Origin: Amblyomma americanum
Taxonomy: Eukaryota; Arthropoda; Arachnida; Ixodida; Ixodidae
Direction: 5' to 3'
Assembly (NCBI RefSeq): GCF_052857255.1
Contig: NC_135506.1
Location: 76,961,056-77,025,055 of the forward strand
DNA: 64,000 bases
Positions 48,891 through 59,499 of this stretch are shown here, one piece after another. How positions within the stretch are numbered: position 1 is the first letter of the stretch; each line of letters starts with the position of its first letter. Under the pieces are notes generated by a model. It did no database searches, had not been told where the DNA came from, and saw nothing but the letters and a program-made list of their open reading frames with translations. A program made the position numbers and the translations under genes.

Positions 48891-49269
48891 CCAAGAATTA
48901 TATATGGGGGGAGGGGAAAAAAGTAATACATTAATAAACACTATTTTGGAGACTAATACCTATTTTTAAAGTTCTATAAACAAACGGTTGTATTCAATAA
49001 AAGTACATCACAGTTTGACTTTTCTCTTGTACTGCAAAACTAAAAGAGTTTTGATCATTGAATCGCATTCCTTTTACTACCTTATAAAAACCTCCACACG
49101 TATTACTACAAATAGTGCAATGGCAATTGACTTATTACTAATCTTCCTCATAATAATTTACGAAGTGGTACTTAAGCTGTAGTAACAAGTGATAATTTAC
49201 CAATATTTGTAGTTGCTGATTCAAAAATTATGCGCACAAAAAAACATATACCAAGTTTTATTATTCAGA

Positions 49270-51612
49270 ATATTATAGAAAATACACTTCAGCTCTTTTG
49301 AACTGAAATAGCTCTTATACAGTGGGATGACTTGCTGTCTTACTCTTCACTAAATTTTATTTCACTGTTTTCTTCAATATACAAAAAGCACTTTCCATAT
49401 AAAGTGGTAAATAAGCCGAAACGTGCACAAAAGCCCTGGATGACTAATAATTTACTAAAATGATAAAGATGAAGACAAGGCTTTATCACCATTTCCTTGA
49501 GAGTTGTGACCCTGAAGTTCTAAAGGATTTTAGGAAATATTGAAACTTACTAAATAAATGTTTGAAACATGCAAAGCGCCATTACTATGCACATATATTC
49601 AAAAGAATTACGGATTCAAAACAAGCATGGAAAAAGCTTAGTTCAATTCTGCCTTCCAGGCATCAGAGAAGAATTTTGGAAATAGAAATAGATGATCAAC
49701 AGCATGCAAGAAAACCTCTTGCAGAAAAATTTAATGATTATATTCTATCATTAGTTGAGAACCTTTATAACTCCGACGCCCTGCAGTATCTACCTGCCCC
49801 TTAGAACATTCCGTATTTTTAAATCCCACTGATGAGTGTGAAGTCCTCAATTTGTTCTCTGCATTGAAGAGGAGCAAATGGAAGGACATAAGCGGCATGA
49901 AAATGCAGCTGGTCAGCTCTGTGATTGATCTTATTGCCTCATATCTAACTGATTTTTACAACCTAGTTTTGTATGCTGGTCTATTTCCTGACCAACTAAA
50001 GAACGCCAAAGTGACAGTATTCTACAAAAGTGGTGAAAAAGATAACTTGGGAAATTATAGGCTGATCTCAATATTGCCAATATTTTCAAGACCTCTTGAG
50101 AGAGTATTATTTAAGAGACTTACTAGTTTCTTTGATGCTAATTCTGTTACTGTGTCTTTGCAATATGGCTTCAGCACTGGTTGATCTCCTGAGACAGCTC
50201 TACTTCATCAAAAAGAACTAATTTTAGACAATATTGAAAGATGACAACTGACGCTAGGACTTTCGTGAATTTTCAAAGGCATTTGATAGTATTAATCCCA
50301 ATATTTTACTCGAGAAATTATCTTGCTACGGTGTTCGTGGTATTTCTTTTAATCTGTTTAAAAGCTACTTGACAAATCGATATCAAGCAACATGTATTGG
50401 AAATAAAATGTCCTTACTACAAAAAAATAGGCATGGCATACCTCAGGGGAGTATTCTGGGCTCAGTTCTTTTTAATGCTTGCATTATTGACCTTATATCT
50501 CTAGATAAAACCATAAATTATGTTATATGTGCCGACGATACTAATACATTCTTTACAGGAAGCACTGGAAATGACCTTGTCAAAACTGCCAACATATTTT
50601 TGGACAAACTATGTAAGTGGTAAAATGCATGTAGTCCAAAAATAAACTTTTTCAAATCAAAAGCAGTCCTCTTTAAGCTAAACAAACAAATGTTCGCTTA
50701 ATTCACTAAAGTGCAGTACTACTGAAATAGAATTTTCTTCATCGGTAAAAACTCTGGGCGTTGTTTTTCATGAAAATATGCTCTGGAATTTTCACGCAGA
50801 CAACATAAAACTAAACATTGCAAAGCATTAGATATATAAAGAAAAGTGCAGCACTTTTTATTTTCCTCTAAAAGCTAATGCTCTATAACACATACTTTTT
50901 GCATCACATCTACGGTATTGTCATTTGGTTTGAAGTATAATGGCACCAAGAAATCAGTCACTAGATTGGTTATTTTACAGAAAAAAGCAATTCGTGCAAT
51001 TGCAAACTCTCCATACAATGCCCATACTCCTGATCGCTTCCGTAAACACAAGACTCCAAAACTTTCTTCCCTTAATGAGCATCAGCTGTTTACTTCTCTG
51101 AAATTCAAAATCCATAAAAATAGAACAACACTTCGGGCCGTTGCCAACTTGCAGATCAACATGTCATCTCTTTCCACCTGTCATCACGAACATTGGCATG
51201 TTCCACGACCACGTACGAACTACGGTCTTCAGATGCTTCGAAACAGCCTGCCAAGTGCACTAAACAACTATAAGCTAACGGAAGAGCAGCTGCGTGCTTT
51301 AACAAAGAAAAATCTATTTGACAATATTAACTGAATTTTACTGTATTATCTGACTATAATTCAACAACTGCACTATTTATTGCTTTCTTTTTTTTGCACT
51401 TATCATAGTATGTATATTTTTGCTAAGATGAAATGATTGCTCCTTGATGTTATTCCCACTACATGTGTACAAACTGTTTGTGCTTGCTGCCATGTTGTGT
51501 TGTGTGGGGAGACGGGGCCAGTCAAGCTGCCCTTGATGCAGCTTTTATCCTGTCACCCTCATCACACCTCATACATGCCCTGTACTTGTTGTGGGAAATA
51601 AAATGAAACTGA
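49270..51612 (+). pseudogene. CR1/L2-type LINE ORF2, decayed
   Basis: The frame begins in the linker after the endonuclease (QWDDLLSYSSLNFISLFSS, KKHFPYKVVNKPKRAQKPWM), then KHAKRHYYAHIFKRI and SKQAWKKLSSILPSR. RT blocks follow across several frames: LYAGLFPDQLKNAKVTVFYK, NYRLISILPIFSRPLERVLF, QYGFSTG, ETALLHQKELILDN, HGIPQGSILGSVLFN and an intact active site ICADDTNTFF (about 50525-50555). The thumb (KKAIRAIANSPYNAHT) and C-terminus run to 51334. The 3' UTR has CAGTCAAGCTGCCCTTGATG and ends in GGGAAATAAAATGAAACTGA near 51612. It shares this 'AAGCTG...CAGCTTTTA' stem with the 59.5 kb element. Many stops. Confidence 0.87.
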
Positions 51613-52270
51613 AGCTGACTTTATGCTCACATAAGCAGCAATAATGACATGAAGCATTGTAAGTTGGACAGATACCCCTATCTGGACGAGTGCACATCAG
51701 CGGTCGGTTATAGGAGGGGCAAGGCCAACACTTTCTATGGAGAAGGTGCAGTCCACTGGTGGCAAAACATAACAAAACAGCTTGCAAGAGCTTGCAGCAA
51801 TGCACATTTTAACCATTCCCCAAAAACACTTGTGGAACACCCATAAGGGAGGGGATATATACGAGTATGAGCTCATATGCTATTACAATGAAATTGTACG
51901 AGTTCCACATGGGTGCAAGTTGTACGTATTGTAGCACTTTATTGTAGCTCTAGTTGCTGCTTTTTGAGTGGGGTTTAAAGCTGTACTTCCATTCCTACTA
52001 TGGGCTGATGTGCATGGACTTGCAAGATGACTTTACAGTTTTACCTTAGGTTGCGAGTATTTTTTGCTATTTTTTTATGCATGCTTAACGTTTCGGATGT
52101 TAGTTTAAGGGGAGACGTGGGTCTTGAAATGAAAATTTTTATTATTGAAGATATCATAATGAAATTGGGTGTGCACATGTTTGTTCTTCCTGTTTTCAAA
52201 AATATAATTAGTTACAGTATACCTAAATTAGTTCTCATAATAGGCAAAAATATCGAAGCCTTTAGCTAAA
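51613..52270. other. Spacer, no gene seen
   Basis: AT-rich DNA between a LINE tail and the Tigger left end. The 80-codon frame 52027-52269 is hydrophobic with no motif. Confidence 0.35.
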
Positions 52271-52272
52271 TA

Positions 52273-54454
52273 CTTAGTGAAAGCTCGTTAATTCGACCCC
52301 CGTTAATTCGGACAATCGAATAATTCGACCTGCACGCATGGTCCCTACAATTATATATAGGAGTCTATGGGGCAAAACTCTCGTTAATTTGGACAAATTT
52401 TACCGCCCATCGGTTAATTCAACCTAGTTCCACGGCCCGCCAAGAGCGGCGCTACTGTAAAGTTGGAAAAAAAGAATGTAGCGTAGGCCATCCGTACGGT
52501 CATCGTCATCAGCAGTGCGAGGGCGAGGGAAGCAAGGTTAGCAGTGGCCGAAGCGACCGGCGTCTTTCTTTGTGCTTCGTTGCCTCTTGCAGTCGTGCTC
52601 AGTCGTCGTGTTAAACCTATCTTCAGCAAGTCTCGTTTTGGTGTGTGTCGTCGTTGCCCCATGTTTCTTGCTGCTACGATCGCAGTAATTGAACCCTAAC
52701 ACGCCTTTTCTGGATATTGCGTGCTTTGCCAGCGTGTTTACTGTGCTGTTTTCGAGTGCGTAGTGCGCCGTGCCTGCGCGCCTCGCCATCGCGTCCTGCT
52801 CCGATGGCGACACCGGCAAAGCGGCCGAAGTACAACCAGGCGAAGGACCTAGCCACGAAAGCGGAAATATTGAAGGTGCTGAAGGATGGTGTTTCAGGCT
52901 CTGACGTGATGGTCAAGTATGATGTTAAAAGAACCACCTTGGCCACTTACGTGAAGAATGAAAACAGCATTATGGAGGCGTTTGACAGTGAAGCCTACGG
53001 TGACAAAAGGAAACGACTGCGGACTGCGGCCCACCCGGAACTCGAAGAAGCCGTAATGCGATGGATTAGAAACGCACATGAGGCCTACCTCCCTGTGAGT
53101 GGGCCATTAATTTGTGCCCAGGCTGAAAGGTTCGCCACAAAAATGAACCTTGAAGAGTTCAAAGCTTCTGAAGGTTGGCTTGCTCGCTTCGGAAGCCGTC
53201 ACAATCTGACCTTTAAGAGTGTGTGTGGCGAAAGAGCATCCGTGGACGAAGACAGGATTGAGGAGTGGCGGATCACCAGGCTTCGTGAACACCTAGCTGC
53301 ATACGACACTCCGAATATATTTAACGCCGACGAAACAGCGCTTTTCTTTAAAGCACTCCCGGATAAGACGATCACCTTTAAAGGTGACCCCTGCACAGCA
53401 GGGAAAAGAAGAAAAGAAAGAGTCACTGTGCTACTTGCCGCCAACATGACGGGAACAGAGCATCTGCCTCTCCTAGTGATCGGAAAGGCTCAGAAGCCGA
53501 GGTGCTTCAAGAACGCGCGGCGCCTTCCGGTTGAATACCAAGCCAACAGGAAGGCTTGGATGACGTCCAGCATATTTCAGTCCTGGCTTCATCAAATGGA
53601 TCGGCATTTTCGAGCTGAGAAATGGAAGGTCCTCATGGTTGTGAACAATTGCAGTGCTCAATGCAAGGTGTCGGGCCTGGAATGGATTAAGCTTGTGTTC
53701 CTCCCGCCAAATACAACCGCAGCCCTTCAGCCCATGGACCAGGGCATAATCCAGCATATAAAATGCAAGTACAGAAAGCATGTATTGCAGCGCATGCTTC
53801 TCTGTATGGAAGCTGGGAAGAAGTACGACCTTATGCTCCTCAGCGCTTTGAACATTCTGGCGCACGAATGGGCCAACACGCCTACAGCAGTTATTGCGAA
53901 CTACTTTCGGCACAGCGGTTTTGTGCAACTGAACTGCGGTGTGGGGGAACTGCCGACAGAAGCAGCTGACGCAACCACAGAAGACGACAGCTGTTTCGAC
54001 AGCGTTTTGCCTCCTGCCGTGCGGCTCGCGGATTACGTGTCCATCGATGATGGTGTCACCATTGCCGGTCAGCTGACCAAGGACGAAATCATCCAAGAAG
54101 TGACAGGCGCCGACAATGACGATTCGTCGGAAGATGACATTTGTGAGCACCTGCCCCAAACGCCGAAGCGCACGGTGAAAGAAGCCGCAGAAGCCTTGTC
54201 CGTGCTGGAAGACTTCTGTGAACAAATTCCGGATGGTTCGCGTGCCGCGGAGCATCTGGCAGCTGTTAGAGCTATTGTAGCCGCTCAAATTCGCCCGAAA
54301 CAGCAGACGACGATAACAAACTTCTTTGCCAAATAAAGGTATGTCATGCTGGGGCAAATTTAATGTTTTTTGTGGTTCATTCGATACTTCGACATTCGGT
54401 TAATTCGACAATTTTTCGCGGTCCCGTCAGTGTCGAATTAACGAGCTTTTACTG
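52273..54454 (+). mobile_element. Tigger/pogo-type DNA transposon, about 2.2 kb
   Basis: The left end (CTTAGTGAAAGCTCGTTAATT...CGAC) and right end in inverse (CAGTAAAAGCTCGTTAATT...CGAC) share about 20 bp. TA is immediately outside both (52271-52272 and 54455-54456). Subterminal GTTAATTCG(G/A) words recur on both sides, as usual for Tigger ends. The left tip shows CTTAGTG where CAGTG is expected, so it carries a small lesion. The transposase ORF inside is uninterrupted. Confidence 0.92.
52804..54336 (+). CDS. Tigger/pogo-family transposase, intact ORF, catalytic Asp changed
   Basis: A 510-aa DDE transposase of the pogo/Tigger branch, the family related to CENP-B and Jerky, which cuts and pastes its own TA-flanked element in the nucleus. 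The start ATG at 52804 (MATPAKRPKYNQAKDLATK) is preferred over 52717 because it begins directly at the helix-turn-helix. Residues about 8-52 are the pipsqueak/CENP-B N-terminal HTH. Residues about 68-135 are the second CENP-B HTH. The DDE core has NADETALF (Asp176), then VVNNCSAQ where family members have VDNxxAH (the Asp is Asn281), and PPNTTAALQPMDQG (Asp312), so the triad reads D-N-D with 30 residues between the last two. The acidic C-terminus ends QTTITNFFAK; QTTITNFF (501-508) fits a PCNA-binding PIP box. Either inactive but recently amplified, or retained. Confidence 0.93.
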   Translation: MATPAKRPKYNQAKDLATKAEILKVLKDGVSGSDVMVKYDVKRTTLATYVKNENSIMEAFDSEAYGDKRKRLRTAAHPELEEAVMRWIRNAHEAYLPVSGPLICAQAERFATKMNLEEFKASEGWLARFGSRHNLTFKSVCGERASVDEDRIEEWRITRLREHLAAYDTPNIFNADETALFFKALPDKTITFKGDPCTAGKRRKERVTVLLAANMTGTEHLPLLVIGKAQKPRCFKNARRLPVEYQANRKAWMTSSIFQSWLHQMDRHFRAEKWKVLMVVNNCSAQCKVSGLEWIKLVFLPPNTTAALQPMDQGIIQHIKCKYRKHVLQRMLLCMEAGKKYDLMLLSALNILAHEWANTPTAVIANYFRHSGFVQLNCGVGELPTEAADATTEDDSCFDSVLPPAVRLADYVSIDDGVTIAGQLTKDEIIQEVTGADNDDSSEDDICEHLPQTPKRTVKEAAEALSVLEDFCEQIPDGSRAAEHLAAVRAIVAAQIRPKQQTTITNFFAK

Positions 54455-54456
54455 TA

Positions 54457-55095
54457 GGTCATTAATACACTTTCAATATTTTTCTTGCTTTTGACTGAAA
54501 TGAAGCTAGCTGTAACCAAAGACCTGCGATCTGGAGCTATGCTAATTGCACTGTTCCTGAGGTACATCATCGTATAAAAATGTTATGTTCATCCACCATT
54601 ATGGTTCATAAAATTTGCAATGTTTGCCTCAGCCAAAAAAATAGCATAGCTCCACAGTTTAGTTCCTTCTGAATTCAACGGTATTAGAGTAATTGAAACT
54701 GCACCATAAAAAAAGAATAGAAACTTCCGTAAGGCTAGTCACGTAGGAAAACACGAAGCTAAGAAAATTGCATTTGAAGTGCGCATGCCAGCCATTCGAA
54801 GGTCATTACAGAGGCATCAAAAACCGCTGAATGTGGATTTTCAGCAGTGAGTATACCAGCATGTGGGGAAGGGGCCATACTTTTCAAACAAAGCCAAGAT
54901 GGCGGCCATCAGGGATGCAATTGTGGGAAGAGACGGGCATGAAGTTCTGCTGCATTTTATTCCGAAATTGTCATTTCCGCTCTTCATAGGTGTGAAACAA
55001 ATATTTTGCCCCACAGGGCCTTCTGCTACATGCAGACATTGGTGAGAGGCAACACCATGGGTTCCCGAGCATCCGCAGGGACATCCCCGCAGAGG
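54457..55095. other. Spacer, no gene seen
   Basis: AT-rich to about 54850, then GC-richer DNA that may be the 5' part of the Gypsy-like remnant. The 60-codon frame 54863-55045 (MGKGPYFSNKAKMAAIRDAI) is unrecognised. Confidence 0.35.
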
Positions 55096-56178
55096 ATGTG
55101 AGACAGCGCTGGCATTGCCAGCGGCGCAGATGATTACACTGGCGGACCTGCCTCGCGCAGACCAGAAGCTCTCGCTCGTGCAATGGAGAATGCTTTCGGC
55201 AACTGGCCTGGCCAACAACGTCACCAGCCGCGGCTACCGGGACTTCCAATGAATGTGGACCTCCCACCACAAGTGGTGACATCGGACGACAGCTTCAATG
55301 CACGCAACGCCGCACCCACCGGCTCTGCGCTCCTGCCAGTCCTGTCCCTCCACTTGGCCTTGCTGCTGCACGCCCGGTGTTCGCGCCTGGTTTTCGACAG
55401 CTTCTCCTCACTGCCATGTACGCACCTACCGTCATATCCAGTGAGCTCCTCCAGCCCTATCAGCGCTCCTTCCTCGGCTGCCCAGCCTACCCGCTTTTAT
55501 GCCAGAGACCCCGTTTTGTGGCTGGTGTTGCTGGACTCGCACTTTCATGTCAACGTGTCCAGCCAGCGGCTACGCTATCAGCACGTCAGCCGCGAACTCT
55601 CACCCAGTCTCCTGGCACAACTGTGGTTGCCGCCTCCAGGCCCCGACATATACGCCGACTTCAAGAAGGGCCTGATGGCGGATTTTGGCTTGAAGCTCCT
55701 GCTGACTCTCTCCTGAGCTGTTTTGGCTTTCCCTCTGCCCGCTGCTACGTAGGTGCCCCTCCCAACACCGGTCTCTGACTATCGTCGCCACTGTATGTGC
55801 CCCCACACATGGTTTGGCAAGTGCCACGCGAGGGCGCTTCAGTCTCTTGCCAACCTTCTCAACCAGCTACCTCAAACTACCTCCCAGTCTCTCTCAAGTT
55901 TGCTTCACCGGCCCCTATGGGAGGCCATCCACTTGTGATCTCCCAACCCACGGCACCTTCTGCCTTGCCCTGTTTCCCAGCTGTGGCGACTGCCCTTGGT
56001 CCAATACTGGCAGCACCCTCTCTCGACCTGGGCCCGGACTCGCTTCTAGTCCCAAGTTCTAGTCCCTAGTCCTTCTCTTCAATGGCGGCGGCTTCCACAC
56101 ACCATCCCTTCGTCTGCACCCACTGAGCCAGCGCAAAGCACATATCACCTGTAACTCCTCCCACGGGTGCATTTTCTG
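55096..56178 (+). pseudogene. Gypsy/Mag-like retroelement remnant with gag fragment
   Basis: The open frame 55183-55716 carries a capsid-like stretch RFYARDPVLWLVLLDSHFHV, then SQRLRYQHVSRELSPSLLAQL and PPPGPDIYADFKKGLM. It follows the gag pattern 'P.DP.LWf...e.hF....t....RY..v...L......L......PY..lK..l' of Mag-type Gypsy elements. Upstream 55096-55280 is repeated in direct orientation at 58630-58860 (CCTGCCTCGCGC(A/C)GACCAGAAG, GAGAA(T/C)GCTTTCGG, CACCAGCCGCGGCTAC). No zinc knuckle, protease or RT was found. GC-rich composition contrasts with the surroundings. A young RTE copy interrupts it at 56178. Confidence 0.65.
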
Positions 56179-58304
56179 CAAGGTCTAGAATTAGCCTAGA
56201 CTTGAAGAGGGAACGGAAGAAGCTAGCGAAGAAGAAGACCATTAACGAGTTAGCCGTAAGAGGGAAAGCACAGGAGTTTAGGATAGCGCTGCAAAACAGA
56301 TACTCGGCTTTAACTGAGGAAGATGATCTTGATGTTCATTCAATGCACGATAACCTGACATCAATAATTACGGAGTGCGCAGTAGAAGTAGGCGGTAGGA
56401 CAGTTCGAAAAGATACCGGGAAGCTATCACAGGTTACGAAAGATCTGATTAAGAAGCGCCAAAACATGAAGGCATCTAACACTACCGATAGAATAGAACT
56501 AACGGAGCTATCAAAGTTAATAAATAAGCGCAAGGTAGCCGACATAAGGAAGTTTAATATGGAGAGAATCGAGCATGCTCTAAAGAACGGAGGTAGCCTA
56601 AAAACAGTGAAGAGGAAACTAGGCATAGGTAAAAACCAGATGTATGCATTAAGAGACAAGCAGGGCAATGTCATTAGCAATATGGATAAGATAGTTAACG
56701 TAGTCGAAGAGTTCTACACAGACCTGTACAGTAGCCAATGTAATCAGAACGCTAATGAGAAAGACAGCAGTGCACAGCAATGCGTCATCCCGCCAGTAAC
56801 GAAAGATGACGTAAAGAAAGCCTTAGAAGCAATGAAAAGGGGAAAAGCAGCTGGGGAGGATCAGGTAACAGCAGATCTGTTGAAGGATGGAGGGGACATC
56901 GTGCTAGAAAAACTAGCCACCCTGTATACGCAATGCCTTAGGACCTCGACTGTACCAGAAGCTTGGAAGAATGCAAACATTATCTTAATTCATAAGAAGG
57001 GAGACGCCAAGGACTTGAAAAATTACAGGCCGATCAGCTTACTATCCGTTGCCTACAAAGTATTTACTAAGGTAATCGCTAATAGAGTCAGGGCAACGTT
57101 AGACTTTAATCAACCAAATGATCAGGCAGGCTTTCGTAAAGGATATTCTACAATAGATCATATTCACACCATCAATCAGGTGATAGAGAAATGCGCAGAA
57201 TATAACCAACCTCTATATATAGCTTTCATTGATTACGAGAAAGCATTCGACTCAGTGGAAACCTCAGCAGTCATACAGGCATTGCGTAATCAGGGGGTAG
57301 AAGAGCCTTATGTCAAAATACTGGAAGATATATATAGCAACTGCACAGCTACTATAGTCCTCCATAAAGTCAGCAATAAAATTCCAATAAGGAAGGGCGT
57401 CAGGCAAGGAGACACGATCTCGCCAATGCTGTTCACCGCATGTTTGCAGGAGGTATTTCGAGGCCTGAATTGGGAACAGTTGGGAATAAGAATAAATGGA
57501 GAATACCTAAATAATCTGAGATTTGCTGATGACATTGCCTTGCTGAGTCACTCAGGAGGTGAACTGCAAATCATGATCAACGAGTTAGACAGGCAGAGCA
57601 GATCGATGGGTCTAAAAATTAACATGCAGAAAACCAAGGTAATGTTCAACAGCCTAGCAAGGGAACAACAGTTCACAATTGGCAGCGAGAGCCTAGAAAT
57701 TGTGCCGGAATATGTCTACTTAGGGCAGGTAGTGACAGCTGATCCGGATCATGAGAGGGAGATAACTAGAAGGATAAGAATGGGGTGGAGCGCATATGGC
57801 AAATTCTCGCAGATCATGAGTGGCAGTTTACCAATTTCCCTCAAGAGGAAAGTGTACAACAGCATAATCTTACCGGTACTCACCTACGGGGCAGAAACGT
57901 GGAGGCTAACGAAAAGAGTTCAGCTTAAGTTAAGGACAACGCAGCGAGCCATGGAAAGAAAAATGATAGGTGTAACGTTAAGAGATCGGAAGCGGGCAGA
58001 GTGGGTGAGGGAACAAACACGGGTTAATGACATCCTAGTCGAAATCAAGAGAAAGAAATGGGCTTGGGCAGGGCATGTAATGCGAAGGCAAGATAACCGC
58101 TGGTCTTTAAGGGTAACGGAGTGGGTTCCAAGAGAAAGTAAGCGTAGCAGGGGGCGGCAGAAGGTTAGATGGGCGGATGAGATTAAGAAGTTTGCAGGCA
58201 AAGGGTGGATGCAGCTGGCAAAGGATAGGGTTAATTGGAGAGACATGGGAGAGGCCTTTGCCCTGCAGTGGGTGTAGTAGGGCTGATGATGATGATGATG
58301 ATGA
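56179..58304 (+). mobile_element. Young 5'-truncated RTE LINE with perfect TSD
   Basis: Flanked by a perfect 9-bp direct repeat CATTTTCTG (56170-56178 and 58305-58313). The 3' tail is GGGCTGATGATGATGATGATGATGA. The 5' end lies within the last part of the endonuclease domain. By eye it aligns along its whole length with the 26.9-29.06 kb part of the other RTE copy. Confidence 0.95.
56202..58277 (+). CDS. RTE reverse transcriptase ORF, intact but 5'-truncated (691 codons)
   Basis: The open frame begins at an internal Met (MKRERKKLAKKKT) just after the endonuclease end (RSRISLDL), so the natural N-terminal endonuclease is missing. RT fingers and palm: NYRPISLLSVAYKVF, QAGFRKGYSTIDHIHTINQV, LYIAFIDYEKAFDSV, IRKGVRQGD, LRFADDIALLSHSG with the active-site FADD at residues 441-444, and GLKINMQKTKVMFNS. 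Thumb: KVYNSIILPVLTYGAETW. The C-terminal module KKWAWAGHVMRRQDNRWSL to KVRWADEIKKFAGKGWMQL ends at TAG 58275-58277. No frameshift or stop. It cannot retrotranspose alone without its endonuclease and 5' UTR, but it shows the family has been active recently. Confidence 0.93.
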   Translation: MKRERKKLAKKKTINELAVRGKAQEFRIALQNRYSALTEEDDLDVHSMHDNLTSIITECAVEVGGRTVRKDTGKLSQVTKDLIKKRQNMKASNTTDRIELTELSKLINKRKVADIRKFNMERIEHALKNGGSLKTVKRKLGIGKNQMYALRDKQGNVISNMDKIVNVVEEFYTDLYSSQCNQNANEKDSSAQQCVIPPVTKDDVKKALEAMKRGKAAGEDQVTADLLKDGGDIVLEKLATLYTQCLRTSTVPEAWKNANIILIHKKGDAKDLKNYRPISLLSVAYKVFTKVIANRVRATLDFNQPNDQAGFRKGYSTIDHIHTINQVIEKCAEYNQPLYIAFIDYEKAFDSVETSAVIQALRNQGVEEPYVKILEDIYSNCTATIVLHKVSNKIPIRKGVRQGDTISPMLFTACLQEVFRGLNWEQLGIRINGEYLNNLRFADDIALLSHSGGELQIMINELDRQSRSMGLKINMQKTKVMFNSLAREQQFTIGSESLEIVPEYVYLGQVVTADPDHEREITRRIRMGWSAYGKFSQIMSGSLPISLKRKVYNSIILPVLTYGAETWRLTKRVQLKLRTTQRAMERKMIGVTLRDRKRAEWVREQTRVNDILVEIKRKKWAWAGHVMRRQDNRWSLRVTEWVPRESKRSRGRQKVRWADEIKKFAGKGWMQLAKDRVNWRDMGEAFALQWV

Positions 58305-59330
58305 CATTTTCTGGCCCACTTCAACCCAACTGCCGGCCCCCCCAGTACACCTTCTGACTGCAGCACGCCTAGCTCGCCTCCAATTCCTCGACCTCTCCAG
58401 CCTGTTCCTTATGTCATCATCCTCATCCTTTGGCTCCCCTCAAACTTTGCGCAGCAGCCAGGCTCGACCGCCTGAGCTTGTTTCACCCACCCAGCAGCCT
58501 GCACGAACCTGTGTCCTGGATTTGACCAACCTGTACTTCACCCGCCCAGCGGCCTGCACGAATCTATGTCCTGGATTTGACCAACCTATACAAACTTGTA
58601 TGTACCGTTTTTTTTCCTTTATCACGCACCGCACAGGGGGGGAGCACCTGTGGCGGCGCTGGCATCACCAGCGGTGCTGATAAAGATGACGTTGGCGTGA
58701 CCTGCCTCGCGCCGACCAGAAGTTCTCGCACGTGCAACGGAGAACGCTTTCGGAAACCGGCCTGGCCAATGTCAGCAGCCCGCTCCACTGGCTCACCAGC
58801 CGCGGCTACTGGGACCTCCAATAAATGTGGTTCACCCACCACAGATGATAGTGAGCAGTGCGACACCATGAACCCGAGCACCCGCGCCTAGCTGTGCATG
58901 GCATCGCCGTGTCCGGGAAAAAAGGGGTTCCTGGTGGTTGAGCCAATGTTGAGGGTTTAGAACTTCAAGGCCCCTCGGCAAAGGCAACATGTACACCACT
59001 TTTGCCCCAGCTTCCTGTAGACAGCACCTCCGGCCTGACCCAACCAGGGGAAATCAGCAGTTGCCTTTTCCTGTCTCCCCCTCCATCTTTCACTTTCATA
59101 TCTCTCCTTCTCACAACTCTCCTATCTCGTACTCACTTCTTGGTTTTTCCTTTTTTTTGGTGGCGAGGGTTAACCTTGTGTGGCCAACCACGACCCTGAG
59201 TTGTGTCATATTTGGTATATTGTTGGGATGTACAGCTGGCGTGGGCAGGACTTGCTTGGCAAGTTCCTGTCCCATTCCTGGCACCATGGCTGATAAAACT
59301 TAAGATTTTATTGCTACCCCCGTTTTCCAA
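58305..59330 (+). other. Right flank of the Gypsy-like remnant (LTR-like, GC-rich)
   Basis: This continues the interrupted retroelement. 58630-58860 is a diverged direct copy of 55096-55280, which could be LTR or leader sequence. Pyrimidine-rich DNA follows to about 59150 (CCTTTTCCTGTCTCCCCC...), then TTTTTTTTGGTGGCGAGGG and a stretch ending near 59305. The composition falls back to AT-rich after 59330. No pol or env domain was seen. Confidence 0.45.
58484..58593 (+). repeat. Two-copy 55-bp tandem repeat
   Basis: Unit 1 (58484-58538) and unit 2 (58539-58593) share CACCC(A/G)CCCAGC(A/G)GCCTG, CACGAA(C/T)CT(G/A)TGTCC and TGGATTTGACCAACCT(G/A)TAC. They lie inside the Gypsy-like flank. Confidence 0.85.
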
Positions 59331-59499
59331 ACCTGATCGCTAGACTCTAAAAAGAGGGCGGAGCGATGAAGACTTTTTCAAAAAAAAGTGTCAATCCCAA
59401 AATTCTGTTATCTATAGCAAAGCTGACGACAAACAAGCAAGACTGATATCTCTGTTTCTGGTAGCAAAGTGCCTGACAGATACCTTAGGCCTTGGGTAC

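Larger units (their letters stand above)
47879..49269. other. AT-rich spacer with two small repeat pieces
   Basis: It holds a possible CR1 3' UTR (48055-48290) and a SINE fragment (48770-48890), listed separately. 48590-48660 (GCTAGAGGTGTGTGAATATT) resembles the hAT-like end at 62.8 kb. Otherwise nothing. Confidence 0.35.

Noticed and set aside
53473..54357. 294-codon minus-strand open frame
   Set aside because: It is the antisense shadow of the Tigger transposase and has no motif of its own.
58177..58680. 167-codon plus frame overlapping the RTE end
   Set aside because: It begins inside the RTE ORF in another frame and runs through the (GAT)n tail as poly-Asp. A junction artefact.
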